From CAXBOO01 sp963977425 (GTDB lineage Bacteria; Bacteroidota; Bacteroidia; Flavobacteriales_D; Luteibaculaceae), in NCBI GenBank assembly GCA_963977425.1, contig CAXBOO010000007.1, forward strand, positions 1-64,000: a stretch of 64,000 bases of DNA, given 5' to 3'. The notes beneath the pieces were generated by a model. That model searched no databases. It was not told where the DNA came from and saw only the letters and a list, made by a program, of their open reading frames with translations. Below, in pieces: positions 42,510 to 56,400 of this stretch. Position numbers and translations under genes: made by a program. Within the stretch, counting starts at the first letter, position 1. The number at the start of each line of letters is the position of its first letter.

Positions 42510-44375
42510 TTAACCTAAGTTTTTGATTGATGTTGAAATAAATTTAGCCAATTCTTCGCCAGTAAGTAGTCCTGCTCCTAATAAAGCTATATCAAACAAG
42601 TGTTTTGATAAACTTTCTTTTTCTTCTGCTGATGCTGATGCTATTTTACCGACTACAGGATGATTGGTATTGATAACAACACTGTACTTTTCTGGAAAAG
42701 CACCAAACATATTCATGTTACCTCCACCTGTTTTTTGTTGTTCTTTCATTCTACGAATGAACTCCATTTGATTGATCAACAATGGGGCTTCGCTTTCTGA
42801 TAAAGACTCTGTAGCAAAATCAAATTTTTCTTTATCAAATTGCTCTATAAAGAAACCTTTAATCGCTTCTTTCTCTTCGTCGTTAAGTTTTGATGGAATT
42901 TCTTCTCCTTTATCAATCAACTTATCTAAACTATCGGCATCAATTCTAGAGAACGATACTTTTTCAAGTTTTTGCTCAAGGTTAGCAATGAAATGGGCAC
43001 TTAATTGGCTTTCCATATCCAACACTACATAACCTCTATCTGTTGCATTTGCTATACGATCAAAGTGTTTGTTGTTTTCATTACTGTACAACACAATGTG
43101 TTGGCCGTCTTTATTGCTTTGATTTTCTTTTGTTTTAGCTTCAAATTCTTCCCATGTGTAAAAATCTCCTGCTGTGCTCTTGAATAAGATGATGTTTTTT
43201 ACTCTATCGTAAAACTTCTCGTCTGTAAGTGTGCCGAATTCGATGAACAATTTCAAATCATCCCATTTCTCTTCAAAAGCTTTACGGTCCTTTTTAAATA
43301 GTTCTACCAACTTATCGGCTACTTTTTTGGTAATGTGTGCAGAAAGCTTTTTAACGTTACCATCAGCTTGCAAATAACTTCTAGATACGTTAAGTGGAAT
43401 ATCTGTAGAATCGATTACACCGTGCATCAATGACAAAAAGTCTGGCATTATACCTTCTACATTATCGGTAACAAATACTTGGTTGCAATACAACTGTATT
43501 TTGTTTTTCTGAATTTCCACCTGATTCGACACTTTAGGGAAATATAAAATTCCAGTAAGGTTGAATGGAAAATCCACATTCATGTGAATATGAAACAATG
43601 GATCTTCAGCAAATGGATACAATTCTTTATAAAATCCTTGGTAATCTTCTTCTGTAAGACTGCTTGGAGATTTTGTCCATGCTGGTGCTGGGTTATTTAT
43701 GATGCGTGGTTTTACAACATCTACTTCCTTGTCGTCTTCACCTTTTACTTTCTCAGTTTCTGTACCAAAAACAATTTCAATTGGCAAGAATTTACAATAC
43801 TTATCTAAAATTCCTTTAAGTCTTGCTTCTTCTAAAAATTCAGTTGAATCTTCTGCTATGTGCAAAACAATTCTAGTTCCTCTATCCTCTTTGTCGGTAT
43901 CTTGAATGGTATAGTTTACAGATCCATCACAAGACCAATGTACAGCTTGGCTTCCTTCATTTTTAGACTTCGTAAAGATTTCAACTTTCTCTGAAACCAT
44001 AAACGCAGAATAAAAACCTAAACCAAAATGACCAATAACTCCTGTATCGGCTTTGTCTTGATATTGTTTTACAAATTCTTCGGCACCAGAAAATGCAATT
44101 TGATTGATGTATTTTTCAACCTCCTCGCCTGTCATACCTAAACCAGTATCTTCTATTGTAATGGTTTTAGCCTCTTTGTCAAATGATACTTCTACTTTAA
44201 GATTATCTATGTTACCACTGTACTCGCCTAATTGCGATAAAGTTTTCAGCTTAAGGTTAGCATCAACTGCATTGGCTACTAATTCACGAAGGAAAATTTC
44301 GTGATCTGAATACAAAAACTTTTTAATGATTGGAAAAATATTTTCCGTTTGAACATTGATATTTCCTGTTTGCAT
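42510..44375 (-). CDS. htpG: Chaperone HtpG (Hsp90)
   Basis: A 621-residue bacterial Hsp90. The N-terminal ATPase domain has ELVANAVDANLKL, IEDTGLGMT and GHFGLGFYSAFMVS (ATP-lid motifs). The middle domain holds SRSYLQADGNVKKL. The C-terminal dimerisation domain ends at STSIKNLG. The usual NAxDAL block reads NAVDANL, so the Asn and Asp of the nucleotide pocket are kept. It leads a six-gene minus-strand run of membrane quality-control proteins. Confidence 0.94.
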   Translation of the reverse strand: MQTGNINVQTENIFPIIKKFLYSDHEIFLRELVANAVDANLKLKTLSQLGEYSGNIDNLKVEVSFDKEAKTITIEDTGLGMTGEEVEKYINQIAFSGAEEFVKQYQDKADTGVIGHFGLGFYSAFMVSEKVEIFTKSKNEGSQAVHWSCDGSVNYTIQDTDKEDRGTRIVLHIAEDSTEFLEEARLKGILDKYCKFLPIEIVFGTETEKVKGEDDKEVDVVKPRIINNPAPAWTKSPSSLTEEDYQGFYKELYPFAEDPLFHIHMNVDFPFNLTGILYFPKVSNQVEIQKNKIQLYCNQVFVTDNVEGIMPDFLSLMHGVIDSTDIPLNVSRSYLQADGNVKKLSAHITKKVADKLVELFKKDRKAFEEKWDDLKLFIEFGTLTDEKFYDRVKNIILFKSTAGDFYTWEEFEAKTKENQSNKDGQHIVLYSNENNKHFDRIANATDRGYVVLDMESQLSAHFIANLEQKLEKVSFSRIDADSLDKLIDKGEEIPSKLNDEEKEAIKGFFIEQFDKEKFDFATESLSESEAPLLINQMEFIRRMKEQQKTGGGNMNMFGAFPEKYSVVINTNHPVVGKIASASAEEKESLSKHLFDIALLGAGLLTGEELAKFISTSIKNLG

Positions 44376-44446
44376 ATGTATAACTGTTTGTTGTCTCTAT
44401 AATCAAGGAATATGCCAAGGAAATAAATTGACAATATGGCATAAAA

Positions 44447-44471
44447 AAAGGCCGGCAATGTGCCGACCTTT
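44447..44471 (-). terminator. Terminator downstream of the giant adhesin operon
   Basis: On the minus strand AAAGGTCGGCA, loop CAT, TGCCGGCCTTT with one mismatch, followed by T residues. It begins 22 bp past the adhesin stop codon and separates that operon from htpG. Confidence 0.7.
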
Positions 44472-44493
44472 CTATTAAGTATGTCTTAAGAGC

Positions 44494-47400
44494 TTATCTC
44501 AACAAGTCAAACGTTCCTGTTTTTGTCAGGGTTTCTCCTATTAGAGTTTTCGCTACTACTTTGTAAGTAAATGTTTGTGAAGACAAGTCTTTTCCTTTAT
44601 AAGTACCATCCCAAACTACTTCTTCTTTCAATCCAGCTGCGTTGTGAACCATAGATCCATCTTTAGCAAAGATTTGGAAACTAACAATAGTTTCTAGAGC
44701 CCAACCATCTGGACCAATGAATCGGTTTACAATACCAGTACCTGGAGTAAATGCATCTGGAACATCTAAACTAGACTCACGTTCAATGATGATGTTTACT
44801 AAGGCTTCTTCATCAAAACATCCATAAATATCAGTGATACTTAGAACATAGTTTTGACTTTCGAAAGTAGATATTGTTGGATCAGGACAGTCAACACAAG
44901 TTATGTCAACTCCTGGTGTCCATTCATAGATGAAACGAACATCAGCCAAGTCATAATTAACTGGAAGTACATATCCAATCTTATAAGAAGTATCGAATAC
45001 AGCTCTATAGTTTGGACGAATCAATGGAGACTCAAGGTCATAAATATCAACTGATATATTGGCCTCATTTGTACATCCTTCGATATCTGTACCTACTACA
45101 TTCACAGCATAACTTTGTCCGAAATTAGTTTGAACAGATGGCGATTGTCCTTGTACTGTATCTGCAGAGAAGATACCGAATGGTGATGATGTCCATTGGT
45201 AAGTAACAGCTCCTGTTGCAAATAAGTTAAGATCCTGACTCAAACAAGCGAATGTATCTAAAGCCTCAACTATAGGAAGAGCTAATATTTCCATTCTTAA
45301 TGAATCCATGTCTCTACAACCAAATTGATCAACAAGTTCAACTTTTGCATTGTATACTCCGGGTGCAGCATATTCGTGCGTAATGTTGTTACCGTTAACT
45401 TCTGTACGAGTTGTACCATCACCAAAGTCATAGTTCCAAGCACTATACAATCCTGAAACAGAGGTTTCAGTTGTTATCACAGTATCAACGAATCCTAAAC
45501 AATGTCTTTGAAGGTTGTTGAAATCGTTTTCGATTCTCATTTTAACATCCAAATCGTGAACAGTTACATCGAACAAAGTATCGTAAGTACAACCTGCAGC
45601 AGACGTTAGAGTTAAAGTTACATTAACAACATCATTGCTAGGGAAGCCTTCGTTGAAGGTAATGTTTACAGTACTATTGTTGCTATTGATTGTTGTAGCT
45701 CCACTGAATGACCATTGTACGGCATCAACATCTTGAACATTTCCAAGACTAAAGCTTACGCCCTCATCTACACAGAATTCAGGATCAAATATTACATCGG
45801 CTCCTGGTCCTTGTACCTCGAATCTAAATGTATCAACATTGGTACATCCATTGTATAGGTTTTCAGCAACTACTTCGTAGATACCTCTAACATTAAACGC
45901 TGATGGTGAGTACGTATTCAGAACAGATGAAGTTTGTTTCAAATCACCATTCACATACCATTTAACAGCGCTACTGTTTCCACCTGCTCCCATTATTACA
46001 TCGGCAGTGAATGTTAAAGCATCGCCTCTACATACTCTATTTGTTACGGAGTTACCTGTAAAAGTAATAGTAGGTACAACTGGTAAGTTAACATCTATGA
46101 TACGTTCTGTTGAATCAACACAACCATAAATGTTCGTTGCATATGCTTTAGCAATTGCAGGACCATTTTCATCAAATGAGTAAGAAATTGGATTACCATT
46201 ATATGGTTCACCATCTAGGTTCCAAGAATAAATTGCTGTTGGATCTAGATTTCTAATGCTAAAGTCAACTACTTCAAAACCACACGGTTTGTCGTTGCTT
46301 ACATCAAATACGGCATCTGGTAATGGTCGAGCTGTATATTGTAATGGTGCATTTATCACTGTATTACATGGGTAAGCGTTTCCGTTGTCCTTGAAAATTG
46401 TGATGTCAATTTGTCCGTCACCTGATATACTCGTTTGAGAGCATATTGGAGGACTTACATTCGATACAAATGTTTGACTTCTAGTAGAAACACCGTCATT
46501 CCATGTAACATCGAATGGGCCATCTCCTTCGAAGATGAATTTGTAGCAAATCAAATTATTATCACACACCTCACCAGAGTCATTGTAAGCCAACTCTATA
46601 GTAACCGTACTGCGTTTTCTAAACACAACTGGAACACCTTCAGAAACTGAAAGACATCTATCAGCTGTATTTACTGCCGCACCTGTAACAGAGTCACCTA
46701 CTACTGCAGATATATAATAAACCGTGTTGTATAATAGGTTGTTTTTGAAAGGGAACTTAGCTATGCTATCGGTTGCAAAGATATTACCCAACTGTGTGTT
46801 TGGCTTATCGTGCAATACAAACAGCATGGTGTCATTCGCATCTTTCATAGCTCCACCGATATAATTAGCAATTACATTGGCTGTATCGTCTTCACACACT
46901 TCAATTGGAGATGCTGGTACATTGAACGTCCCTGCGTCACTTATACATTCGCAAGTATGGTCACCAACAAATACTACTGCTGGGCAACCACTTCCATCTT
47001 GTACAGCATAAGTATATGTTCCATTTGGAATTTCTGGTGTAAGACCTCTAGCTAATAATGGGTCAGTTCCATTAAAGCTGTAAGAAGACTCTTGACCACC
47101 TTCAATTTCTAAATCAAACTGGAACCCTGTAGCAACTGAATTACAGATCGTATCCATTACAGTTACTTTCAAGCTATCGTTAACATTCACGATTAGAGAG
47201 TCAACATTCTCACTAGAACACTGCGGTATATCTCTGTATACTAATGATGTCACTTTTAGTTTAGTGGTATCGCTAGCTGCAGGAACTGTTATTAAGAAGT
47301 TACCATTTACGTTAGATGCATTTTGTTCTGCATTATTATCGATTTTAAATGATAAATCGTAAGGTCCGTTGTAAGCAAAATTCACATTGAACACGATGTC

Positions 47401-50400
47401 TTGTCCATTACATGACTCTATTGAAGGAACTTCAATATTAGCTATTGGCAATGGTCTCACATATATTTTAGCTGTGTCTTGGTTGATCAAAGCTGGGTCT
47501 GAAACCGTACAACCAAAGTTTACATAAGCTACACTATCAATAGTGAAGAATGCTGTATCTATAGGAGCTAATACACTGCTATAGAAACCAACTCTAGCTG
47601 AGAAGCTAGTATCAATTGTATTGTTCAATTTATCCGAGAAGTAAACAATGATAGAATCTGCATTAGATCCAAGCAATTGAATACCTACTGTTGAAGAACC
47701 ACCTTCACATGTTGTGAATTCACCAGACAATATTGCCTGTGGACGTGGATAAACAGTAACTGTAGCTAGTGTAGAGAAATTGGTTTCAATACATCTAGGT
47801 GTTGATTGATCGTTTACAGCGATAACTTCATAAACAGCTGTTGTATTCGCTGCTTGTATTACAGGCACAAAGTATTCTCCTGCTAGGTTTTTAAAGCTAT
47901 CGATGTTATTGGTGTTAAGGTTACGGTAAATAGCCGTAATAATACCCTCTCCTTCAAGACGGATATTGAATCCAGCTTGATCGTCTTCACAGAATACTTG
48001 TGGAACAGTATCGATCAACAATGCGTTTGCTTTAGGATTAACTGTTACTTCAATAGCAACAGAATCTTGAGTTTTACATTTTGGAGTTGAACGATTTGCT
48101 AAATAGTTAACATATAGAATACCACTTTCAGAAGGTCGAATGAAGTCAACTGCAACATTACCTACATTCAAGAACTCTGTTGTATCGTTATCTGCAACAT
48201 TACCATTGTGGTATACAGTATAGAAATCGTAAGGACCATTACCTACACCTACTGGTGTAATACTAAAGTTAACCTGAAGTTCATCACCATTACAAATAGT
48301 TGTATCTGTTGGCGCGATCGCCATATGAGGATTTCCTTTTATAACATATGTTTTAGAAGAAGGAACTCCTACACTGCCACTACAAGCTACACCATTAGCA
48401 ATAGAACTAACGGAATCAATAGCATATCGAATTGATTTGCCTATTAAGTTGTAATCTGCAGTTTTATATGTAATTGGAGAAGTAGCTTCTGTTCCAGTAA
48501 ATACTGGTGAAGCTAAAGTATCCGTACCATCAATAATTGCTAAACGAACAGATATATCGCCGTTACCAGTCAGGTTAATTAAGATTTTGGTAGTATCTGA
48601 TTCACAGATAGTTTCAGAATTTGGATTAGCTATGGTTGCAACAGCTACAGGATTTACAATAAAGTTAATCGTGTCTTTAACATCCGTATTACATCCACCA
48701 ATTCTATTAGGATTCATCAAGTTGTTACCATCAGTAATAGAACCGAAAGTGATACTACTATTTTCAGGTGTTCCTGCTGGTAGATTAACACTAATGATTT
48801 TAAAGAATGATGCACTACCAACTTGTGTTTGATCAATTGCAAATGGTGCACCTGGTATTGCAACTCCATTCAAGAATATATCGTCTAAGAAAATTCCGTT
48901 AGGTTGATCATCACCAGTAACAATTACGGTAATCTGTGCTTGAGAATCAGAACAGTAAGTATTTGCATCAGCACTTACATTTACTATTGGATTACGCAAT
49001 ACGACTACTGTATCCTGAGGAATTGTTCCTGAATACGTTGTGAAACAGCCAGTTAAAAGATCTGTAATTTTTATTTTTCTGTAACGTGTAGTAACATTAG
49101 GAGTAAGCTCAATTGTAGCTGGTCCACCACCTGATGGTAATCCATTCAATGTATCTTTTTTAGAGATTCCATTTGCTCCATACTCTACAGCATAGTTACC
49201 AAAACCGTTAGTTACTAAGAAATTAAGATCTACAACATCCCCAGCACAAATTGTATCCAATGCTGTATTGAAATTAGATATACGAGGTACAGCATTTACA
49301 GTAATTCTCGCTACACCAATTCCTGATGAAGCACATTGTGGAGTGTTACCATCTAATGCTTCTACAATGTTTACTGTATAATTTGTGTTGGTAGTCGTTT
49401 GAGCTGTATCAGCGAAGGCATAGTTGTAAACACCCGTTGATAATCCCGTAATAAGTGTATCACGCAAATAACCTGCTCCATCCGAAATTTGGAATCGAAC
49501 TGAGATAGGTGCTTTACCACGAACACTATAAACTATGTTCTTAACTTCTCCTGAACATATAACATCATCGTTATTGAATACCTCTGCTTCTGCTGGTTGA
49601 TTAACAACCAAAGTGTAAGCGTTACCGCCATTATTAACACAAGCGTTTGGAAGAGTTTTATCCGTTATTCTGATAACGTTATAAGTTGTTGTTTTTCCTG
49701 GAGCTACAGTAATGGTTTTATCCATTCTAGAATCGCTATCGCTATCACTGTCAGCAGTAAGAGTGAAAACATTTTCACCATCAGTATAATCAAACTCGAA
49801 AGGTCCTACTCCATTGAAATTGAATGTAATCGTTGTTGGATTAGCATCATTCAAACATCTTGGATTAGCATCTGCAGTAATATCTACAGTTGGTGTTGGA
49901 TTTACATTTACCAAAACAGTATCTGTAGGTATGCTATCACAAACTGCACCGTTGTTACTTACAACTCTAGTTATGTAGTACTTAATAGCACCCGATTCAG
50001 GATAAGGGTTGATGCTCAATACTTTTGTTACTTCAGAAGGACTTGCTGTGAAAGCAGAAGAGAATCCTCTATCGTTAGCGAAGTAAACTGTTCTCACACC
50101 TGAGCCAGTAATATTGAATGTCAAATCAACTGGGAAACCTTCACAAACTACAGTGTCTTTATCGGTATTTCCAACAAAGATACTTGCAGAAGGAACCTCA
50201 TTTGTTTGAACACTGAAGCTAGATGTATTGTAAACTTTACATGCTTTACCATCAGAATAATACAAACTGTCAACTTTAAATGTGTTTGCATTCAACAATA
50301 AAGGCGTGATGTATTTAAATTGAATACCTGGATCTATATCAGTAAATGTTTTAGTGAACGTATCAATTTGATCTGAGATCGTAAAATCAACAGAATCTTC

Positions 50401-53400
50401 ACCATTTACAGTAATTCTCAAACGAACACTATCTCCATAGCATACTACAGTAGGATCTGCAGAAATACTTATAGATGGCGTTTGACGTACTACGATATCG
50501 TCCGTAAGGTTGAATGTTTTAGTACAAGCTAAGCTGCTACCATCTGTTAAATCAATTAACGTATATGTAGTATTCGTTACAGGACTTGGATTGATTCGTA
50601 TTGTATCAAATCCAGTAGAGTTTGGTAAAGTTGCTAAGAATGTATTCACACCATCACTAAATCGAGCGATGATATCAGGTGTACCGTCAACATCAATTAA
50701 GATTGCCAACTCATCACCTTGACAAATAGAATCTGCACTTAATCTGTAATCGTTAACTCTAAGTTCTTTACCTACAGTAACGTTTATAGCATCAAACTTC
50801 AGACTGCTACAACTAGGAGCATTGACTTGTGTCAATTTCGTAATGTAGAATTTAGAAGTGCTTAAAGGATTGACTTTAATGATCGTATCATTCGTTCCAT
50901 TTAAGTTCATGAACTTAAGGTTACGAGTAACAGTAGCACTATCAGTAAACGTATATGATACTGGGTAGTTACTAGCACTAAACTGAATTCTTAGATCAGC
51001 AGTTTCTCCAAAACAAATATTGGTATCAGAAACAACATCAACAAAACTAGCTGTTGGTTGCGGTGTAACTTTAAGTGTTTTACTTAAAATGGTTGGATTA
51101 GGACATGCTGGTGCATCGTTATACTCAACGTTTAGGATGGTATAAGTTACATCGTCAACTGCAATTAAATTGTCTATTAAAACATTTGAACCCTGAATAC
51201 CCGTAATCGTATTGAAGGTTGAAGTACCAGAACTATCAACTCTATAACTTACGTTAACCAATGAATCAGGAGCAATACTGAAGTTCACTTCAAATGGTTC
51301 TCCTTCACAAGCAGCAACAGGATTGAAATCAATGCTGCTAGTCAAACTTGGTTTTACATAAATACGAGCTGATCCAACAGTATCAATTGGGCAAGAATTG
51401 CTTAATGAGTTGGTTGGTGTAACTCCAAATATGAAATTGTGTTCACCTAAATCCAATTCACTTGGTAGAATTTGAATACTAACAGGTGAATCGTTTTCAC
51501 TAGCTGTAAATGAACGGTTAACATTTCCGTTATCTAAACTTCTAAATGATATATTGAATTCACCAGTACCTTCAATTGTAAATACAACAGGTAGTTGTTG
51601 ACCAAAGCATCCAGTAGTATCGGAAACCATTGCTACCGTTTTAACTTCTTGTATGTTGAAGTTTGCCATTCCTGCAAATGGGTTCGGTACATCAGATTCA
51701 TTCAAAGTAGTACCACCTAATTCAGCAGCATTAACAATAGAAATTTGAACTGGACCTACAAAAGGAAGTGATGTTGTTGGGTAAAAGTTTGGCGCTTTTA
51801 CTTGATCACCATCGCTTACAATATTAGGGAATACATATTCGTAATTGTTACCTGAATTCACTTCTGTAATACGAACTTTGATATAGTATTGTTCGCCATT
51901 AGCAATTGAGAATGTAACAGGCAATGAATCGCTTGTACATAAATTAGCAGAACCTGCAATTGCAACTGCTTTTCCATTAACAACGTTTACAGTAACATCA
52001 TCAATATCAGTACTAATACAAGCTCCTTGAGTAACCTTCACTATTGAATAAATAGTAGTTGAAGTAGGTGTTACGTTAGCAGTATGATTAGGTGTAGAGA
52101 AATTATTGGCTGGTACAAAACCTGGAACACCAACATTATCTTCTACAAAATTTCCACCAATACCATCTGCTGCATATTCCACTCGAATGTTATCTGGATA
52201 ACCAACAGTGTCTCCTCTTACAACAAACAATAAATTAGAGCTAGCACCTGCAACAATTGTAGGTCTATCGGCACTAATTTCAGCTGTTGGTATTGGGAAC
52301 ACTCTCAATTTAACCGTATCAGGAGTAAAAGTGGTATTTGGACAAGTAATATTTACTTCACTGCTTATAGATGCAATTCTTATTTGTAGTGAATCAGCAG
52401 TGTTATAAGTATATGGTACTCTATAAGGAGAACCTGCTACTGTTCCTGTAAAATTAAAGTCTCCAAATTTATCTGTTAAAAAACGAACCGTTACATCGCC
52501 TTCACCAGAAAGAATGTTCAATTCAAATTCAAACTCTTCACCTTCACAAGCATTTTCAACAAATGAAATTTCTGCATTAGGCACATCGTTGTGATTGATG
52601 TCTAAAGTTGGTACTGTGGTCAATACACAAGTACTTAGTTTATTGTAATAGGTATTTACAAGTGTATAAGACTTATCTGTTTGAATATTGGCGATGGCAA
52701 AAGTAGTTTGACTATTCGCAGGAACAGATAATGTAGTATCAACTCCTAATTCATCACGAAGTGTAAATGTAATTTGATCTCCTGCTCTTCCATTAACTGT
52801 AACTGTTAAATTGATGCTTTCGTTGTTACATACATCTACAGCTGAAGCCGATATGTTTGCTGTAATGTTGTCGTATACAACTACTTCAGCTTCAACACCA
52901 GAATAATTGAATCCACAACTTGGTGAACTTCCATCCATTAGTGATACAACTTGGTACACTATGTCTGAAGTTGGTCCACTTACTATTGTTTTAATGTATT
53001 CGCCAGGATTTAAACCATCTTCTGTAAGATTGATCGATTGAGTAGTACCACCAATTCCTTTATAAGAAAGAACTACTTCGTTGTTAACATTAGGAACAAC
53101 GTTTTGTACTCTAAAGTCAATATTTACAACTTCACCTTTACAAATACTATCATTTGAAGCTACAATAGTAACTACAGGTTTGGCAGTAACAGCTATAGTA
53201 ACTTCAGGTGCTGGTGCTAGAATAGCATTGGCACAACCACCTGTACTTGCATCCGTTAAATCTTCAATTGTATAGGTTGTAGTAACTATAGGAGAAACAG
53301 TAATAACAGTATCACCGGTACCAGCTGCGTCAGCAAATACAAAGGTTCCTATGTTACTTATTCTAATATTGAAAGGAGCGGTTCCTTCAAAAGTTAATTC

Positions 53401-56400
53401 AAGATCAGTTGATTCATCCTCACAAATTGAAGCAATTGAATTCATCACAACTGATGGTCTATTGCCTACAGTAATTGCAAATGACTCATTAAGTGCTTTT
53501 CCGCATTGTTGTCCAGTTGCTTCTTCGATTTCAATAAACTTAATCGTTGCACTTTCACTCAATACAATATTCACTACCTGTGAACCACTTGATAAAGTAG
53601 CTACAGAAGTGTCTGTACCGATAACATATTTAAGATTGTAATCGAAATTGGTGTTGTTGGGAGCCAAACTAACTGTAAATGGTACATTATCTCCTTCACA
53701 AACACTTGTTGTTAAAGTTGAAATACCAACAATAATTTCATTTCCAACTGTAACAGCTTGTGTAGATCCAGCATTGAAAACTGCAGTACAAGATCCTTCT
53801 GAACTATATGTCGATGCAGAAGTTATAGCAAAAGTATAAGTACCTGATGCTAAACCACTAACAACCATAGTGTCCTTTGTGCCAGCCATCATATCAAAGT
53901 TGTAAGTACCACCTTGACCATCTGACAATACCAATGATAAAACACCCGTTCCAGCTGTAGAATTGAAAGCTATGTTTACATCATCTCCAAAACAAGCTAC
54001 GATTGGTGCATTATTTACAACCGTAACTGAACCTTGATTTGCAATAAACACACTATCGATATACGATTGAGATACATAACATACTGATCCGTCGTAAGCA
54101 ATAGAATCTACATCAAATTCAACAGTGCTTCCAGGGAATGCAGCTATACTAATTGTATCTCCGCTTTGTGTTGTTACTACTGTACCTCCATTATAATAAA
54201 CATCAAAATCTACATTGCTTTGGTTGAATTCTAAAATGAATTGAGCATCAGAATCAAAACATACAGTATCGTATGCTGAACGCAAATCAGTTATTGAAGC
54301 ATTTGCTCTTACCATAACATCAGCAGAGAAAATAGCCGCTGAAGTACACCCATAAGAATCAGACACATTGTACACTTCAAAAGTTGTGTCTTGCTGAATG
54401 TTACTAAATGTCGCGCCAACAAATGTACCAGAACCTAGTAATGAAGTGTCTTGTGCAATTCTTGGGTTAGGAGTAGAAGTAATATCGGCTCCATTTTTAT
54501 AACGCAAAGAATAAGAAATATCTGCATTATCAACAGCATTACCACCAGCAAAATTCAATTGAATATTACCATCACCACCAAAACAAGCTAATGTTGGGTC
54601 TATACTAATATCTGCGGTCGGTTCAATATTTAAAGCAATATTGGTAACAGAAGATAATGGACTATTGATACAAATTGGATTACTATCGTCATTGATACTG
54701 ATCAATGTATATTCCAAATTTTGAGCTGGATTTAACGGTAACTCAATGAAAGTAACATCTGTATCGTTAACCATCGTATACGTAGTAGTATAATTTGGAA
54801 ACGATGTTGATGTGAAATTATCAACGACTTCAAATTCAAGAACTGCATTTCCAACACCTACTATTTCAAGCATTGCTCCTGTTGTAGATCCAGCACAGAA
54901 AATAGAATCGGTAGATACTATACTTGCCGTTGCATTGGTTCTTACATCAATAGATATTGATGCTGTTGCCAAACTAGGACACATTGCGCCATCGTTATTT
55001 CTAACATTTACAACTTTAAATGTGCTCGCTTCTGAAAGTGTTAAGTTAATTACTCCGTCGGTGTTGTCGTAAGGAGTTGTAGTCGTACCAGAGGCAGTAG
55101 TAGTTTCTATATCAAAAGCATAATTAGAACTGCCTCCTGTTGTTACAACTGTTAGGTTTACATTACCACCATCACAGATTACAGATTTATTACTTGAAAT
55201 AGAAACATTTGTTACACTTTGCTCTACTGTTACAGAAGCTGTATTATTAGCTAATATTTCAGCTCGACAAACTTCTCCATTGTAAGTAATAAATAACGAG
55301 TCAACTAAATATGACGCTGTACTATCCGGAATTATGTTAAGAGGAAAAGTAGTTTCATCAGCTCCTGAATTGTATGTTGCGTTAGCATTGAAATTATACC
55401 TATTGGTAGATACAACCCCACCTATACTCGTTTTTATTAAATCAAAAGAAAAAGTAAAGTCTCCTTCAGCTACCAATGTCAATACTGATGTACTATCATC
55501 GCACATCATTGTAGGGTCAGCAGTAGTAGAAACTAATTTTGGTGTTGGAACTAAATACGCTTCGAAAACATTTGAAGCAGTAATTTCATAATTACAGTCG
55601 GTCAAATAATTAGCGTTAGCTTTTTGACGAATGTTTGTGAACGTAATTTGATAAGGCGTTCCTTCATTAATAGCTGCACCAGCAGTTGCTGCTAAATCTT
55701 CAAATGATGTAGTAACAGATGTAAATGTGCCTAAATTAATGATTGTTGATAGAGTACCAACTACTATCGGCGCACCTGGATTAGTTATATCTTCAATTAC
55801 AAAATCAATTTCATCAATATTTGAAAAAGACAATTGATAGTTGATATCATCTAGACTATAGCAGTCAAATGTTTTTGATGTTGATGAAACATTGAATACA
55901 GGTTGTTTTCTAGTTTGAACTGAAGCAATGTAAGTGCTTGAACCATCAAAGGTAGATTGACAACTATTACCTCCAGCATCAGTAAATGATACATCCAACA
56001 ACTCAACACTTAAAGTGTCCGTTGGACTTGCTACTAAATAAGAAACATAATGAGTAAAGCCTGCTACAGAAGCATCAGCAATAAAATTAGCCGTTGGCGC
56101 TACATATGATTGACCGTTTGAAACAACTGCATCATTTAAGTAATCAAATGTGAAATTTAAGTTTGCTACACCTGTTGGTAAAGCAGAAACATAAATACGA
56201 ACTTCAACAGAGTCTATATTAGTAGTAGCTCCATTAGCTGCTGGGTAACAAATGTATTCGTTTGCTAATCCATTTACTAAAACTGTTGCATTTAAAGTAT
56301 CCGTAATATCAAAAGTAAAAGCATTTCCACTAACTCCATTGACTTGAAAATCAGAAGCTATAGCAGTACAACCTGTTATTTCATTGTACAGAGTATCAAT

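Noticed and set aside
49726..49760. Asp-Ser run in the adhesin as a microsatellite phase-variation site
   Set aside because: The repeat is only a few imperfect six-base copies and in-frame, so slippage would not switch the gene off.
49597..50103. 168-codon plus-strand open frame inside the giant adhesin gene
   Set aside because: It is antisense to a well-supported repeat protein, low in recognisable motifs and rich in Ser/Ile/Cys as expected from a complementary shadow frame. Many such frames occur across the gene.
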